Assembly: GCA_037176725.1 (NCBI GenBank)
Contig: JAZBRS010000037.1
Span: 12,976,001 to 13,040,000, forward strand
DNA length: 64,000 nt
Source of the DNA: Posidonia oceanica
Taxonomy: Eukaryota; Streptophyta; Magnoliopsida; Alismatales; Posidoniaceae
Direction: 5' to 3'
The translations under genes were made by a program, and so were the position numbers. Under the pieces are notes generated by a model, which saw only the letters and a list, made by a program, of their open reading frames with translations, had not been told where the DNA came from and did no database searches. Below, piece by piece: positions 41,394-52,925 of the stretch. Numbering within the stretch: position 1 is the first letter of the stretch; each line of letters starts with the position of its first letter.

Positions 41394-44300
41394 CCACAGC
41401 AACCCAACTCCAACCCACCAGACAATTCCCCTCACCACAGCCCGCTGCTTCCTCCCAAACTCCACCCAGAAATCCACCAGACATCCACCTTTCCAGAGCC
41501 TCCAACAGCGAACCAAACCATCCACCACAGACCTTAAACTCCACTTCAAACACCTAACCTTGTTTCTGACAGAAATCGACCCAGACCTCAAATTCCCCTC
41601 CACTCGCACCAGAAACCCTCTCCAAGCATCCAAACTCCATCGCCAGCATCCCAGCAACCCATCGGAGCACTCCATCCAGCCTGAGGAGCAGCAGACACCC
41701 TCCCCGGTCTCCGGCTGTCATTGCTGGACCCAAAAACGTCGGATTCCTCTCCGAGCTTCGAAGCTCGCGTCCAACCGCCCAGGAAGCACCAGAAGCACCC
41801 CCTGAGTAGATCCCAATCTCCATGAGCGCCCGAGGACCACTGCTGCGACCGGACGGCCTCCACCGGCCACCTCCGACACTGCTGAGGTCGGGGGGACGCA
41901 CCAGGCGCCACCGCAGGTACTTATCGCCCTCCCCCGCTCTCTCTCTTCCCCCTGCTGCTTTTCCGCCCATCAGAAGCCAGTTCCCAATCTTCCAGCGCCG
42001 TCCTCGACTCGCCGGACAGAGTGTCTTCTCCGGCGCCGGCCTCCTGTCCTCCCGATGCTCCGGACGACGGAACGATGCTCCGACGGTCTCCGGAGCTCCG
42101 CGCAGACATCAGCTCCAACCTCCGCCGAACCGCGCCTCCACAAGCTCCCTGTGCAGGCGGTGCTGAGCTCCGGTGGCATCTTGCTACAGTGCCAGCCACC
42201 GCCGGCAGAACACTGTTTATTTATTTTTCTAGTTATATAGTTTCGGTGTTAATATTGCGTATCTGTCTTAAGTTTTTTCAGTTTTGCGTTTCAGTCCTTA
42301 TTTCATTTAATATGCTTAGTTTTTAATTAAAAACCTTGCTAAATTGCTTAATGTGTTCATGCTTTCTTGTATTTGCCTTCTGGTCCTGTCACTGTGCATT
42401 TCAGTTATAATATTTTGCATCATAGTCCCTCAGTTTTCGATTTTTGCACATAGGTCCTGCATGAAATCAGATCATTTAAATGCATATAGTTTACCATATA
42501 ATATTGCAGTCTGGCCCCCTGCATGTTTTTATTTTTGCATTTAAGTCCCATGCACTGTAGAACTTAGGATTTATTTTTTTATTTTTGCATACTGCATTGC
42601 ATATTTTACCCTCTGTTTTTGCACATTTGCACTTAGGTCCATTTTAAATGGACAGTAACTGTGTTGCATGCATTTTAGCTTATTACATTGCATTTTTAAC
42701 CCTGATCTTTTTAAAAATTGCACTGTGGTCCTGTTATTTATTTTTCAGAGCATGTTTTCCATATCAAATTGCATTTTCAGCCCCTGCATGATTTCAAAAT
42801 CACACATAGGTCCTTGCATCTTTTAAAAAATCATGTGAAAAGACCATTTTGCCCCTAGGTTGCATTCTAGCTCCTATGCCTACCAAATTTCATGCAGACC
42901 TTCCACTAGTATTCCTAGACTCCCCAGAACCTAGTTTTCTGGAAAATTTGCATTTTAGACCCCAGTTTTTCCAAAATTGCTTTCTGATCCCTTTTTGCTT
43001 TCAAAACCTCTTTTAAAGCATACCCTCCTTTCAAAACAACTTTCTGAGCCTAGTTTTTTGCCAAATGGACCTCTGTCCTCTCCTGTTTTCAAAACCCTCT
43101 CCTGTGGACCTTTGTTTTCTGGGAAATTTGCATTTTTAACCCCTTTCTTTTTCAAAATGCTTTCTGAACTCCTGGTTTTTCCCAAGTTACTTCTCTTTGC
43201 TTTTTCTTGCTTTTGCATGCATCCTGCATTCATTTAGTCTTGCATTCTAGCATCTTCTTGCACACACCAAGCACTTTTAGCTCCCTTTCACTTGGGAGGA
43301 CCTTTTTGCACATCCCTAGGGCCTCCTGAACACCTAGGTCTGTTCTTCTCCCCTGTTCTGGCCCTTCTGCCTTGGAGCTGCGATATCTTCTGATCCGGCC
43401 GTTGGATCCTCTCAAGTAAGCTGCCCAGGCGACCGCAGCGAAGCGTTCTTCAGCATGGACCAGACAGATTTCAGATCAGGTTCCCGGATTTCCAGGTATG
43501 TCCTCCTGAACCCCTGCATCGCATTCATTTGCATGCCATTTGCACAGTTTTCCTTGTTTTCGCTTTTTGTCTCTGTGAGCATGTAGAATAGGGCCTCCCC
43601 TTTCTGCTTCTATCTCCAAATTCCCATTTCGCGTACCCCTGTGTGTTTTGTGTTGAGTTTTCCTTGGATTTGCCACTTAATGTGACTTTCTTCCCCCTTT
43701 TCCACGATCCGATCGCATCGCGAGCTTTGGGCAGCATGCGAGACACACCGTGGAACGGTTTAGCGAGAAACAGTCGCAAAGAGGTGGTAATCCCTCCGTT
43801 TGCACACTCTCCCCTCTGTAGGTCTTCACACCTACTCTGAGCGGTCCCGAACAACGTCTGTTCTTACACACACGTTGTTTTGACTCCCCTTTGGCCCCTT
43901 CTGATCTTTTCCTGCATTCTTGCATTCTTATGGCTTTTCCGAGGTTTTGCTTCGCTATTTTGGCACCGTTTCGCGTGCCTGCTCTCGTTTTGGCACCGTT
44001 TTGCGTGCCCTTCTGTTTTCTTGCCTTGTTTTGCACGCTGCCTTGCTTTCTCGCTCGTTTTGCGTGCCGGTTTCATTCTTTCGCTCCGTTTTGCATGCCA
44101 TTCTGTTTTCTCGTCTCGTTTTGCGTGTTTTGCGCCGTTTTCCCCTGCATGTCGATCGCATTGCATGGTTTTCTCGCTGTTTTGTTTTCTCGCTTGCATT
44201 TGCATATAGGGCCGTGATGCTTACTGTCTGGAGTTCTCACGAGCTAGGTTTCGCCTAATTCGGAACACGGACAGCGTAGCTGAGCACTTAGAGAGCACGT

Positions 44301-44784
44301 TTACTTCCCTGCTTTGTTTCTTCCCACTTAGAGCACACCTTGAGCATTCATTCAGGCATTTATAGGCACATAGGCATTCAATCCTGCATTTCCCTGCGTA
44401 TGCGAGCGTAAGCCTAGAAAGACCGATTTTCGGGCGTGTCGGGGGTGCCTAACACCTTTCCCGCACGTAACAGGAGTCCTTACCCTGTCTTTTGGCCCGC
44501 AATGACCGTACTGCCCTTATCCTAGGCTAGAGTCATCTCATTTGCATTTGTTTGCATTTGTTTTCCTTTGCATTGCTTTGCTTTGCATTTCTTGCTCGGT
44601 TTTGCGCGTTAATTCACGCATTACCCTGGTTTTCCTCGTCTTCCGTTAATAGACGTGGTGGCGACTTTGATTTGTCTTATCTTTCCTTTTTCTCCTCGAT
44701 TTCAAGTGTTTTCGAGTTGAGCCTCTTCCTCGGATCTCAATCGCCGCTATAATAGCGAGCCTGATTCCGATTAGGATCGCTACA
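41394..44784 (+). mobile_element. 3' LTR of element E, missing its first 2.34 kb
   Basis: The sequence matches 24258-27648 base for base with a constant offset of 17136 and about 25 differences by eye. It ends TACA at 44784. The first 2341 bp of the LTR (21917-24257), including the promoter region, and the polypurine tract are absent. The junction at 41394 shows only CCACAGC-type microhomology. The normal LTR end and the target duplication show that integration was complete, so the deletion came later or is an assembly collapse. The minisatellite lies at 43956-44136. Confidence 0.93.
43956..44136 (+). repeat. LTR-internal minisatellite, about 6 units (E 3' LTR)
   Basis: It has the same six units as in the E 5' LTR (26820-27000), with single-base differences only. 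This is expected because both LTRs were copied from one template. Confidence 0.85.
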
Positions 44785-44789
44785 TCCTC
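44785..44789. repeat. Target-site duplication of element E, right copy (TCCTC)
   Basis: Identical to 21912-21916. It is followed directly by array sequence (ACCCAAGGAAGCAAGC). Confidence 0.93.
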
Positions 44790-47700
44790 ACCCAAGGAAG
44801 CAAGCAGGAAAAGAAAGGGGGTAGGCAAGCGTGGGCATCGTCCGCACGGAGCGAGGCCACGCAAGGGCTGATCCTCGCACGAGGATACAGGGCAGGACTC
44901 CGAGCATACGGGGTCCGAGAAGAGCTTGTCCTCGCCCGAGGAAGCAAGCAAGAAAAGGAAAAAGGCTTGTCCCCACCCGAGGAAACAAGCAGGAGGGGAA
45001 GAAGAAAGAAGCTTGTCCTCGCCCAAGGAAGCAAGCGAGCGGAACTCTGTCCGCACAGAGCAGAGTCACGCGAAAAGAAAAAAGGCTTGTCCTCGCCCGA
45101 GGAAGCAAGCAAAAAAGGAAAAAGGCTTGTCCTCGCCTGAGGAGCAAGCAGGAAAAGAAAGGAGGAAGGCAAGCGTGGGCATTGTCCGCACGGAGCGAAG
45201 CCACGCAAGGGCTGATCCTCGCACGAGGATACAGGGCAGGACACCGAGCATACGGGGTTTAAGAAGAGCTTGTCCTTGCCTGAGGAAGCAAGCAAGAAAA
45301 GGAAAAAGGCTTGTCCTCACCCGAGGAAACAAGCAAGAGGGGAAGGAGAAAGAGGCTCGTCCTCGCTCGAGGAAGCAAGCAAGCGGGACTCCATCTGCAC
45401 GTAGCGGAGCCACACGAAAAGGAAAAAGGCTTGTCCTCACCCAAGGAAGCAAGCAAGAAAGGAAAAAGGCTGTCCTCGCCCGAGGAAGTAAGCAGGAAAA
45501 GAAAGGGGCTAGGCAAGCATGGGCATCGTCCGCACGGAGCGAGGCCACGCAAGGGCTGATCCTCGCATGAGGATACAGGGCAGGACTCCGAGCATACGGG
45601 GTCCGAGAAGAGCTTGTGCTCGCCCGAGGAAGCAAGCGCGGTCTCCGTGCTGACGGAGACAGTATAGGCTTGTCCTCACCCAAGGAAGCAAGCAGGGGAT
45701 TCCGCGCGGACGGAATCCGAAGAGGGCTTGTCCTCGCTCGTGGAAGCAAGCAGCAGTCTGACCCTCGCCCGAGGAGAGAAATCGGGAACTTCGTCCGTAC
45801 GGAGCGAAGTCACCCAGGGGGCTCGTCCCCGACCGGGGAAATGAGTGGGCCTGATCCTCCCCCTGGAAACAAAAGGGACTTCGTCTGCACGGAGTGAAGT
45901 CGCAGGGGGCTTGTCCTCGCCCGAGGAAGCAAGCGGAAAAAAGGAAAAGGACTAGCCCTCGCCCGAAGAAGCAACCAGGAGGGGAAGGAGAAAGAGGCTT
46001 GTCCTCACCCGAGGAAGCACGTGAGCGGGACTCCGTCCGCACGGAGTGGAGTCACGTGAAATGGAAAAAGGCTTGTCCTCGCCTGAGGAAGCAAGCAAAA
46101 AAGGGAAAGGGCTTGTCCTCGCCTGAGGAAACAAGTAGGAGGGGAAGAAGAAAGAAGCTTGTCTTCGCCCGAGGAAGCAAGCGAGCTGGACTCCGTCCAC
46201 ACAGAGCGGAGTCACGCGAAAAGAAAAAAGGCTTATCCTCACCCGAGGAAGCAAGCAAAAAAGGAAAAAGGCTTGTCCTCGCCTACGGAAGCAAGCAGGA
46301 AAAGAAAGGAGGAGGGCGAGCGTGGGCATCGTCCACACGGAGCGAAGCCACGCAAGAGCTGATTCTCACATAAGGATACAGGGTAGGACACCAAGCATAC
46401 GGTGTCCGAGAAGAGCTTGTGCTTGCTTGAGGAAGCAAGCAAGAAAAGGAAAAAGGCTTGTCCTCGCCCGAGGAAACAAGCAAGAGGGGAAGGAGAAAGA
46501 GGCTCATCCTCGCCCGAGGAAGCAAGCAAGCGGGACTCCATCTGCACGGAGCAGAGCCACGCGAAAAGGAAAAAGGCTTGTCCTCGCCTGAGGAAGCAAG
46601 CAAGAAAGGAAAAAGTCTTGTCCTCACCTGAGGAAGCAAGCAGGAAAAGAAAGGGGGTAGGCAAGCATGGGCATCGTCCGCACAGAGCAAGGCCATGCAA
46701 AGGCTGATCCTCACACGAGGATACAGGGCAGGACTCTGAGCATACGGGGTCCGAGAAGAGCTTGTCCTCGCCCGAGGAAGCAAGCGCTGTCTCCGTGCAG
46801 ACGGAGACAGCAAAGGCTAGTCCTCGCCTAAGGAAGCAAGCGAGGGATTCCACGCGGACAGAATCCGAAGGGGCCTTATCCTCGCCTGAGGAAGCAAGCA
46901 GCCGTCTTATCCTCGCCCGAGGAGACAAACAGGGAACTTCGTTCCCACAGAGCGAAGTCACCCAAGGGGCTCGTCCCCAGCCGGGGAAATGAGCGGGCCT
47001 GATCCACGCTCGAGGAAACTGGAGGGACTTCATTCGCACGAAGTGAAGTCGCAAGGGGCTAGTGCTCGCCCAAGGAAGCAAGTTGAAAAAAGGAATAGGA
47101 CTAGTCCTCGCCCAAGGAAGCAAGCAGGAGGGGAAGGGGAAAGCGGCTTGTCCTCGCCCAAGGAAGCAAGCGAGCGGGACTCCGTCTGCATGGAGCGGAA
47201 TCATGCGAAAGGGAAAAAGGCTTGTCCTCGCCCGAGGAAACAAGCAAAAAAGGAAAAAGGCATGTCCTCGCCTGAGGAAACAAGCAGGAGGGGAAGAAGA
47301 AGGAAGCTTGTCCTCGCCCGAGGAAGCAAGCAAGCGGAACTCCGTCCGCACGGAGCGGAGTCACATGAAAGGAAAGAAGGCTTGTCTTCGCCCGAGGAAG
47401 CAAGCAAAATAGGAAAAAGGCTTGTCTTCGCCCGAGGAAGCAAGCAGGAAAAGAAAGGAGGAGGGAAAGCGTGGGCATCATCCACACCGAGCGAAGCCAC
47501 GCAAGGGCTGATCCTCGCACGAGGATATAGGGCAGGACTCCGACCATACGGGGTCCGAGATGAGCTTGTCCTCGCCCGAGGAAGCAAGCAAGAAAAGGAA
47601 AAAGGCTTGTCCTTGCTCGAGGAAACAAGCCGGAGGGGAAGTAGAAAGAGGCTTGTCCTCGCCCGGGGAAGCAAGCGAACGGGACTTCGTCTACACGGAG

Positions 47701-50700
47701 CGGAGCCACACGAATAGGAAAAAGGCTTGTCCTCACCCGAGGAAGCAATAAAGAAAGGAGAAAGGCTTGTCCTCGCCCGAGGAAGTAAGCAGGAACAGAA
47801 AGGGGGTTAGCAAGTGTGGGCATCGTCTGCACGGAGCGAGGCCACGCAAGGGCTGACCCTCACACGAGGATACGGGGCTGGACTCCGAGCATACGGTGTC
47901 CGAGAAGAGCTTGTCCTCGCCCGAGGAAGCAAGCGCGGTCTCCGTATGGAAGGAGACGGCAAAGGCTTGTCCTTGCACGAGGAAGCTAGCGGGGAATTCC
48001 GCTCGGACAGAATCCGATTGGGGCTTGTCCTCACCCGAGGAAGCAAGTAGCAGTCAGATCCTCACCTTGGGAGACAGACTGGGAACTTCGTCCGCACGGA
48101 GCAAAGTCACCCAAGGGGCTCGTCCCTGGTCGAGGAAACGAGCGGGCCTGATCCTCGCCCGAGGAAACTAGAGGGACTTCGTCCACACAGAGTGAAGTCG
48201 CAAGGGGCTTGTCCTCGCACGAGGAAGGAAGCAAAAAAATGGGAAAAGACATGTCCTCGCCCGAGGAAACAAGCAGGATGGGATGAAGAAAGAGGCTTGT
48301 CCTCGCGTGAGGAAACATGCGTGCGGGACACCGTCCGCACGGAGTAGAGCCACGCGAAAAGAAAAAAGGCTTGTCCTTGCCCGAGGAAGCAAGCAAGAAA
48401 GGTAAAAGGCTTGTCCTCGGCCGAGGACAAGCAGGAAAAGAAAGGAGGTGGGCCAGCGTGGGCATCGTCCGCACGGAGTGAAGCCACGCAAGGGCTGATC
48501 CTCGCACGAGGATACAGGGCAGGACTTCAAGCATACGGGGTCCGAGAAGTGCTTGTCCTCGCCCGAGGAAGGTAGCACGGTCTCCTTGCGGTCGGAGACG
48601 GCAAAGGCTTGTCCATGCCCGAGGAAGCAAGCGGGGGATTCCGCACGGACGGAATCCGATGGTGGCTTGTCATCGCCCGAGGTAGCAAGCAACAGTCTGA
48701 TCCGCGCCTGAGGAGACAGACAGGGAACTTCGTCCGCACGGAGCGAAGTCACCCAGGGGGCTCGTCCCCATCTAAGGAAACGAGCGGGCCTGATCCTCGC
48801 CCGAGGAAATAGGAGGCACTTTGTCCGCATGGAGTGAAGTCGCAGGGGGCTTGCCCTCGCCTGAGGAAGCATGCCGAAAAAAGGAAAAGGACTTGTCCTC
48901 GCCCAAGGAAGCAAGCAGGAGGGGAAGGAGAAAGTGGCTTGTCCTCGCCTGTGGAAGCAAGCGAGTGGTACTCCGTCCGCACGGAGCAGAGTCACGCGAA
49001 AAGGAAAATGGGTTGTCCTCGCCCGAGGATGTATGCAAAAAAGGAAAAAGGCTTGTCCTCGCTCGAGGACGCAAGCACGAAGATAATGGAGGAGGGCAAG
49101 CGTGGGCATTGTCCGCACGGAGCGAAGCCACGCAAGGACTGATCCTCGCACGAGGATACTAGGTAGGACTCCAAGCATACGGGTACGAGAAGAGCAAGTC
49201 GTCGCCCGAGGAAGCAAGCAAGAAAAGAAAAAGACTTGTCCTCGCCCGAGGAAACAATCAGGACGGGGAGAAGAAAGATGCTTGTCCTCGCCCGAGGATG
49301 CTTTGCGAGCGGGACTCCGTCCGCACGGAGCGGAGTCACGCGAAAAGGAAAAGGGCTTGTCCTCGCTCGAGGAAGCAAGTAGTAGTCCGATCCTCACCCG
49401 AGGAGACAGACAAGGAACTTCGTCCGCACGGAGCGAAGTCACCCAGGGGGCTCGTCCCCGATCGGGGAAACGAGCGGGCCTAATCCTCCCCTGGAAATAG
49501 GAGGGAGTTCGTCCGCACGGAGCGAAGTCGCAGGGGGCTTGTCCTCGCAAGAGGAAGCAAGCAGAAAAAAGGAAACGGACTAGTCGTCACCCGAAGAAGC
49601 AAGCAGAAGTGGAAGGAGAAAGAGGCTTGTCATGGCCCGAGGAAGCTAACAAGCGGGACTCCATCTGCACGGAGTGGAGCCACGCGAAAAGGAAAAAGGC
49701 TTGCCGTCGCCTGAGGCAGCAAGCAAGAAAGGAAAAAGGCTTGTCCTCGCCCGAGGAAGTAAGCAGGAAAAGAAAGGGGCTCGGCAAGCGTGGGCATCGT
49801 CCGCACGGAGCAAGGCCACATAAGGGCTGATTAACGCATGAGGATACAAGGCAGGACTCCGAGCATACGGGGTACGAGAAGAGCAAGTCGTCGCCCGAGG
49901 AAGCAAGCAAGAAAAGAAAAAGACTTGTCCTCGCCCGAGGAAACAATCAGGACAGGGAGAAGAAAGATGCTTGTCCTCGCCCGAGGATGCTTTGCGAGCG
50001 GGACTCCGTCCGCACGGAGCGGAGTCACGCGAAAAGGAAAAGGGCTTGTCCTCGCTCGAGGAAGCAAGTAGTAGTCCGATCCTCACCCGAGGAGATAGAC
50101 AAGGAACTTCGTCCGCACGGAGCGAAGTCACCCAGGGGGCTCGTCCCCGATCGGGGAAACGAGCGGGCCTAATCCTCCCCTGGAAATAGGAGGGACTTCG
50201 TCCGCACGGAGCGAAGTCGCAGGGGGCTTGTCCTCGCAAGAGGAAGCAAGCAGAAAAAAGGAAACGGACTAGTCGTCACCCGAAGAAGCAAGCAGAAGTG
50301 GAAGGAGAAAGAGGCTTGTCATGGCCCGAGGAAGCTAACAAGCGGGACTCCATCTGCACGGAGTGGAGCCACGCGAAAAGGAAAAAGGCTTGCCGTCGCC
50401 TGAGGCAGCAAGCAAGAAAGGAAAAAGGCTTGTCCTCGCCCGAGGAAGTAAGCAGGAAAAGAAAGGGGCTCGGCAAGCGTGGGCATCGTCCGCACGGAGC
50501 AAGGCCACATAAGGGCTGATTAACGCATGAGGATACAAGGCAGGACTCCGAGCATACGGGGTACGAGAAGAGCAAGTCGTCGCCCGAGGAAGCAAGCAAG
50601 AAAAGAAAAAGACTTGTCCTCGCCCGAGGAAACAATCAGGACAGGGAGAAGAAAGATGCTTGTCCTCGCCCGAGGATGCTTTGCGAGCGGGACTCCGTCC

Positions 50701-52036
50701 GCACGGAGCGGAGTCACGCGAAAAGGAAAAGGGCTTGTCCTCGCTCGAGGAAGCAAGTAGTAGTCCGATCCTCACCCGAGGAGACAGACAAGGAACTTCG
50801 TCCGCACGGAGCGAAGTCACCCAGGGGGCTCGTCCCCGATCGGGGAAACGAGCGGGCCTAATCCTCCCCTGGAAATAGGAGGGACTTCGTCCGCACGGAG
50901 CGAAGTCGCAGGGGACTTGTCCTCGCAAGAGGAAGCAAGCAGAAAAAAGGAAACGGACTAGTCGTCACCCGAAGAAGCAAGCAGAAGTGGAAGGAGAAAG
51001 AGGCTTGTCATGGCCCGAGGAAGCTAACAAGCGGGACTCCATCTGCACGGAGTGGAGCCACGCGAAAAGGAAAAAGGCTTGCCATCGCCTGAGGCAGCAA
51101 GCAAGAAAGGAAAAAGGCTTGTCCTCGCCCAAGGAAGTAAGCAGGAAAAGAAAGGGGCTCGGCAAGCGTGGGCATCGTCCACACGGAGCAAGGCCACATA
51201 AGGGCTGATTAACGCATGAGGATACAGGGCAGGACTCCGAGCATACGGGGTCCGAGAAGAGCTTGTGCTCACCTAAGGAAGCAAGTGCAGTCTCTGTGCG
51301 GACGGAGACAGCAAAGGCTTGTCCTCGCTCGAGGAAGCAAGCGGGGGATTCCGCACAGATGGAATCCGAAGGGGGCTTGTCCTCGCTCGAGGAAGCAAGC
51401 AGCAGTCTGACCCTCGCCTGAGGAGACAAACCGGGAACTTCGTCCGTACGGAGCGAAGTCAGCCACGGGGCTCATCCCAGGCCGGGGAAATGAGTGGGCC
51501 TGATCCTCCCCCTAGAAACAAGTCGGACTTCGTCCGCACGGAGCGATGTCGCAGGGGGCTTGTCCTCGCCCGAGGAAGCAAGCAGAAGAAAGGAAAAGGA
51601 CTAGTCCTCGCCCGAAGAAGCAACCAGGAGGGGAAGGAGAATGAGGCTAGTCCTCACCCAAGGAAGCAAGCGAGCGGGACTCCGTCCGCATGGAGCGGAG
51701 TCACGCGAAATGGAAAAAGACTTGTCCTCGCCTGAGGAAGCAAGCAAAAGAGGAAAAAGGCTTGTCCTCGCCCGAGGAAACAAGTAGGAGGGGAAGAAGA
51801 AAGAAGCTTGTCCTCGCCCGAGGAAGCAAGCGAGCTGGACTCCGTCCACACAGAGCGGAGTCACGCGAAAAGAAAAAAGGCTTATCCTCGCCTGAGGAAG
51901 CATGCAAAAAAGGAAAAAGGCTTGTCCTCGCCCACGGAAGCAAGCAGGAAAAGAAAGGAGGAGGGCGAGCGTGGGCGTCGTCCACACGGAGTGAAGCCAC
52001 GTATGCGCTGATTCTCGCATGAGGATACAGGGTAGG
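44790..52036 (-). repeat. Hairpin-module tandem array, part 2 (7.2 kb, 3' UTR of D)
   Basis: The array is made of short inverted repeats of at least eight kinds, in a recurring order, with A/G-rich spacers such as AGAAAAGGAAAAAGG. Examples: GCTTG...CAAGC around CCTCG-CC-CGAGG (51806-51831); GACTCCG...CGGAGTC around TCCG-CA-CGGA (49313-49337); ACTTCG...CGAAGT (49417-49439); GTCTCCGT...ACGGAGAC (45641-45660); GGATTCCG...CGGAATCC (45697-45718); ATCCTCG-CA-CGAGGAT (44871-44886); GCTCGT...CGAGC around CCCCGATCGGGG (49450-49475); GCGTGG...CCACGC (44829-44862). The GCGTGGGC module recurs at intervals of about 345, 640-690 and 800 bp, giving a higher-order pattern. Long open frames on both strands are by-products of the repeat. 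Confidence 0.92.
49103..51169 (-). repeat. Three higher-order repeats of 689 bp
   Basis: Landmarks (GGGCATYGTCCGCACGG) fall at 49103, 49792, 50481 and 51170, exactly 689 bp apart. From about 49190 onward the units are nearly identical, with only single-base differences. This marks recent unequal exchange inside the array. Confidence 0.92.
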
Positions 52037-52689
52037 TGTAGCGATCCCGATCGGAATCAGGCTCGCTATTTAGCGGCGATTGGATCCGAGGAAGAGGCTC
52101 GACTCGAAAACACTTGAAATCGAGGAGAAAAGAGAAAGATAAGACAAATCAGAGTCGCCACCATGTCTATTAACGGGAGACAAGGAAAATCGAGGAAATG
52201 TGTGAATTAACACGCAAAACCAAGCAAGAAATGCAGAGCAAAGCAATGCAAAGGAAACAAATGCAAATACATGCAAATGAGATGACTCTAGCCTAGGATA
52301 AGGGCAGTATGGTCATTGCGGGCCAAAAGACAGGGCAAGGACTCCTGTTACGTGCGGGGAAGGTGTTAGGCACCCCCGACACGCCCGAGAATCGGTCTTT
52401 CTAGGCTTACGCTCGCATACGCAGGGAAATGCAGGATTGAATGCCTATGTGCCTATGAATGCCTAAATGAATGCTCAAGGTGTGCTCTAAGTGGAGAGAT
52501 GCAGGGCAAGGAAGTAAACGTGCTGTCTAAGTGCTCAGCTACGCTGTCTGTGTTCCGAACCGGGCGAAACCTGGCTCGTGAGAACTTTAGGCAGTAAGCA
52601 TCACAGCCCTATATGCAAATGCAGGCGAAAAAGCAAAACAACGGTAAAACCATGCAATGCGATCGACATGCAAGAGAAAACGGCGTAAA

Positions 52690-52925
52690 ACACGCAAAAC
52701 GAGGCGAAAAACAAGAAAGCGTGCAAAATGGTGGAAAAAGACAAGGTCGGCACGTAAAATGGGCGAGAAAGCAAGGCGGCACGCAAATCGGTGCAAAAGA
52801 CGGTGACGGGCACGCAAAACTATGCCAAAAACAGGGCAAGCACGTTAAACGACGCGAAAGACAAAGCAAGCACGCAAAACGGTGCCAAACGAGGACGGGC
52901 ACGCAAAACAGTGCCAAAAACTGCG
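52690..52925 (-). repeat. LTR-internal minisatellite, about 8 units (LTR D2)
   Basis: Units contain GGCACGCAAAAC or variants such as AGCGTGCAAAAT. The position within the LTR is the same as in the other copies. Confidence 0.85.

Larger units (their letters stand above)
21917..44784 (+). mobile_element. Element E: nearly complete Tat/Ogre-type Ty3/gypsy retrotransposon (22.9 kb)
   Basis: Order: 5' LTR (21917-27648), primer-binding site (27650-27667), leader, gag-PR-RT-RNaseH-aRNaseH-INT frame (28558-36762), extra sense ORF (38238-39359), repeat-rich 3' UTR (39360-41393) and a 5'-truncated 3' LTR (41394-44784). It is flanked by TCCTC on both sides. The second, archaeal-type RNase H places it in the Tat lineage. 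The shared LTR parts show about 25 differences by eye over 3391 bp, mostly C/T or G/A. At a commonly used grass rate (1.3e-8 per site per year) this would be a few hundred thousand years, only a rough guide here. It is inactive as it stands: four in-frame stops, an altered integrase zinc ligand and loss of the start of the 3' LTR. Confidence 0.95.

Noticed and set aside
48168..49550. Minus-strand open frame of 460 codons, and many others across 44.6-52.0 kb and 21.2-22.0 kb on both strands
   Set aside because: They translate the hairpin array. All frames stay open because the repeat lacks stops; the proteins are repeats of the same short Arg/Ser/Pro-rich unit, and no domain or start signal is present.
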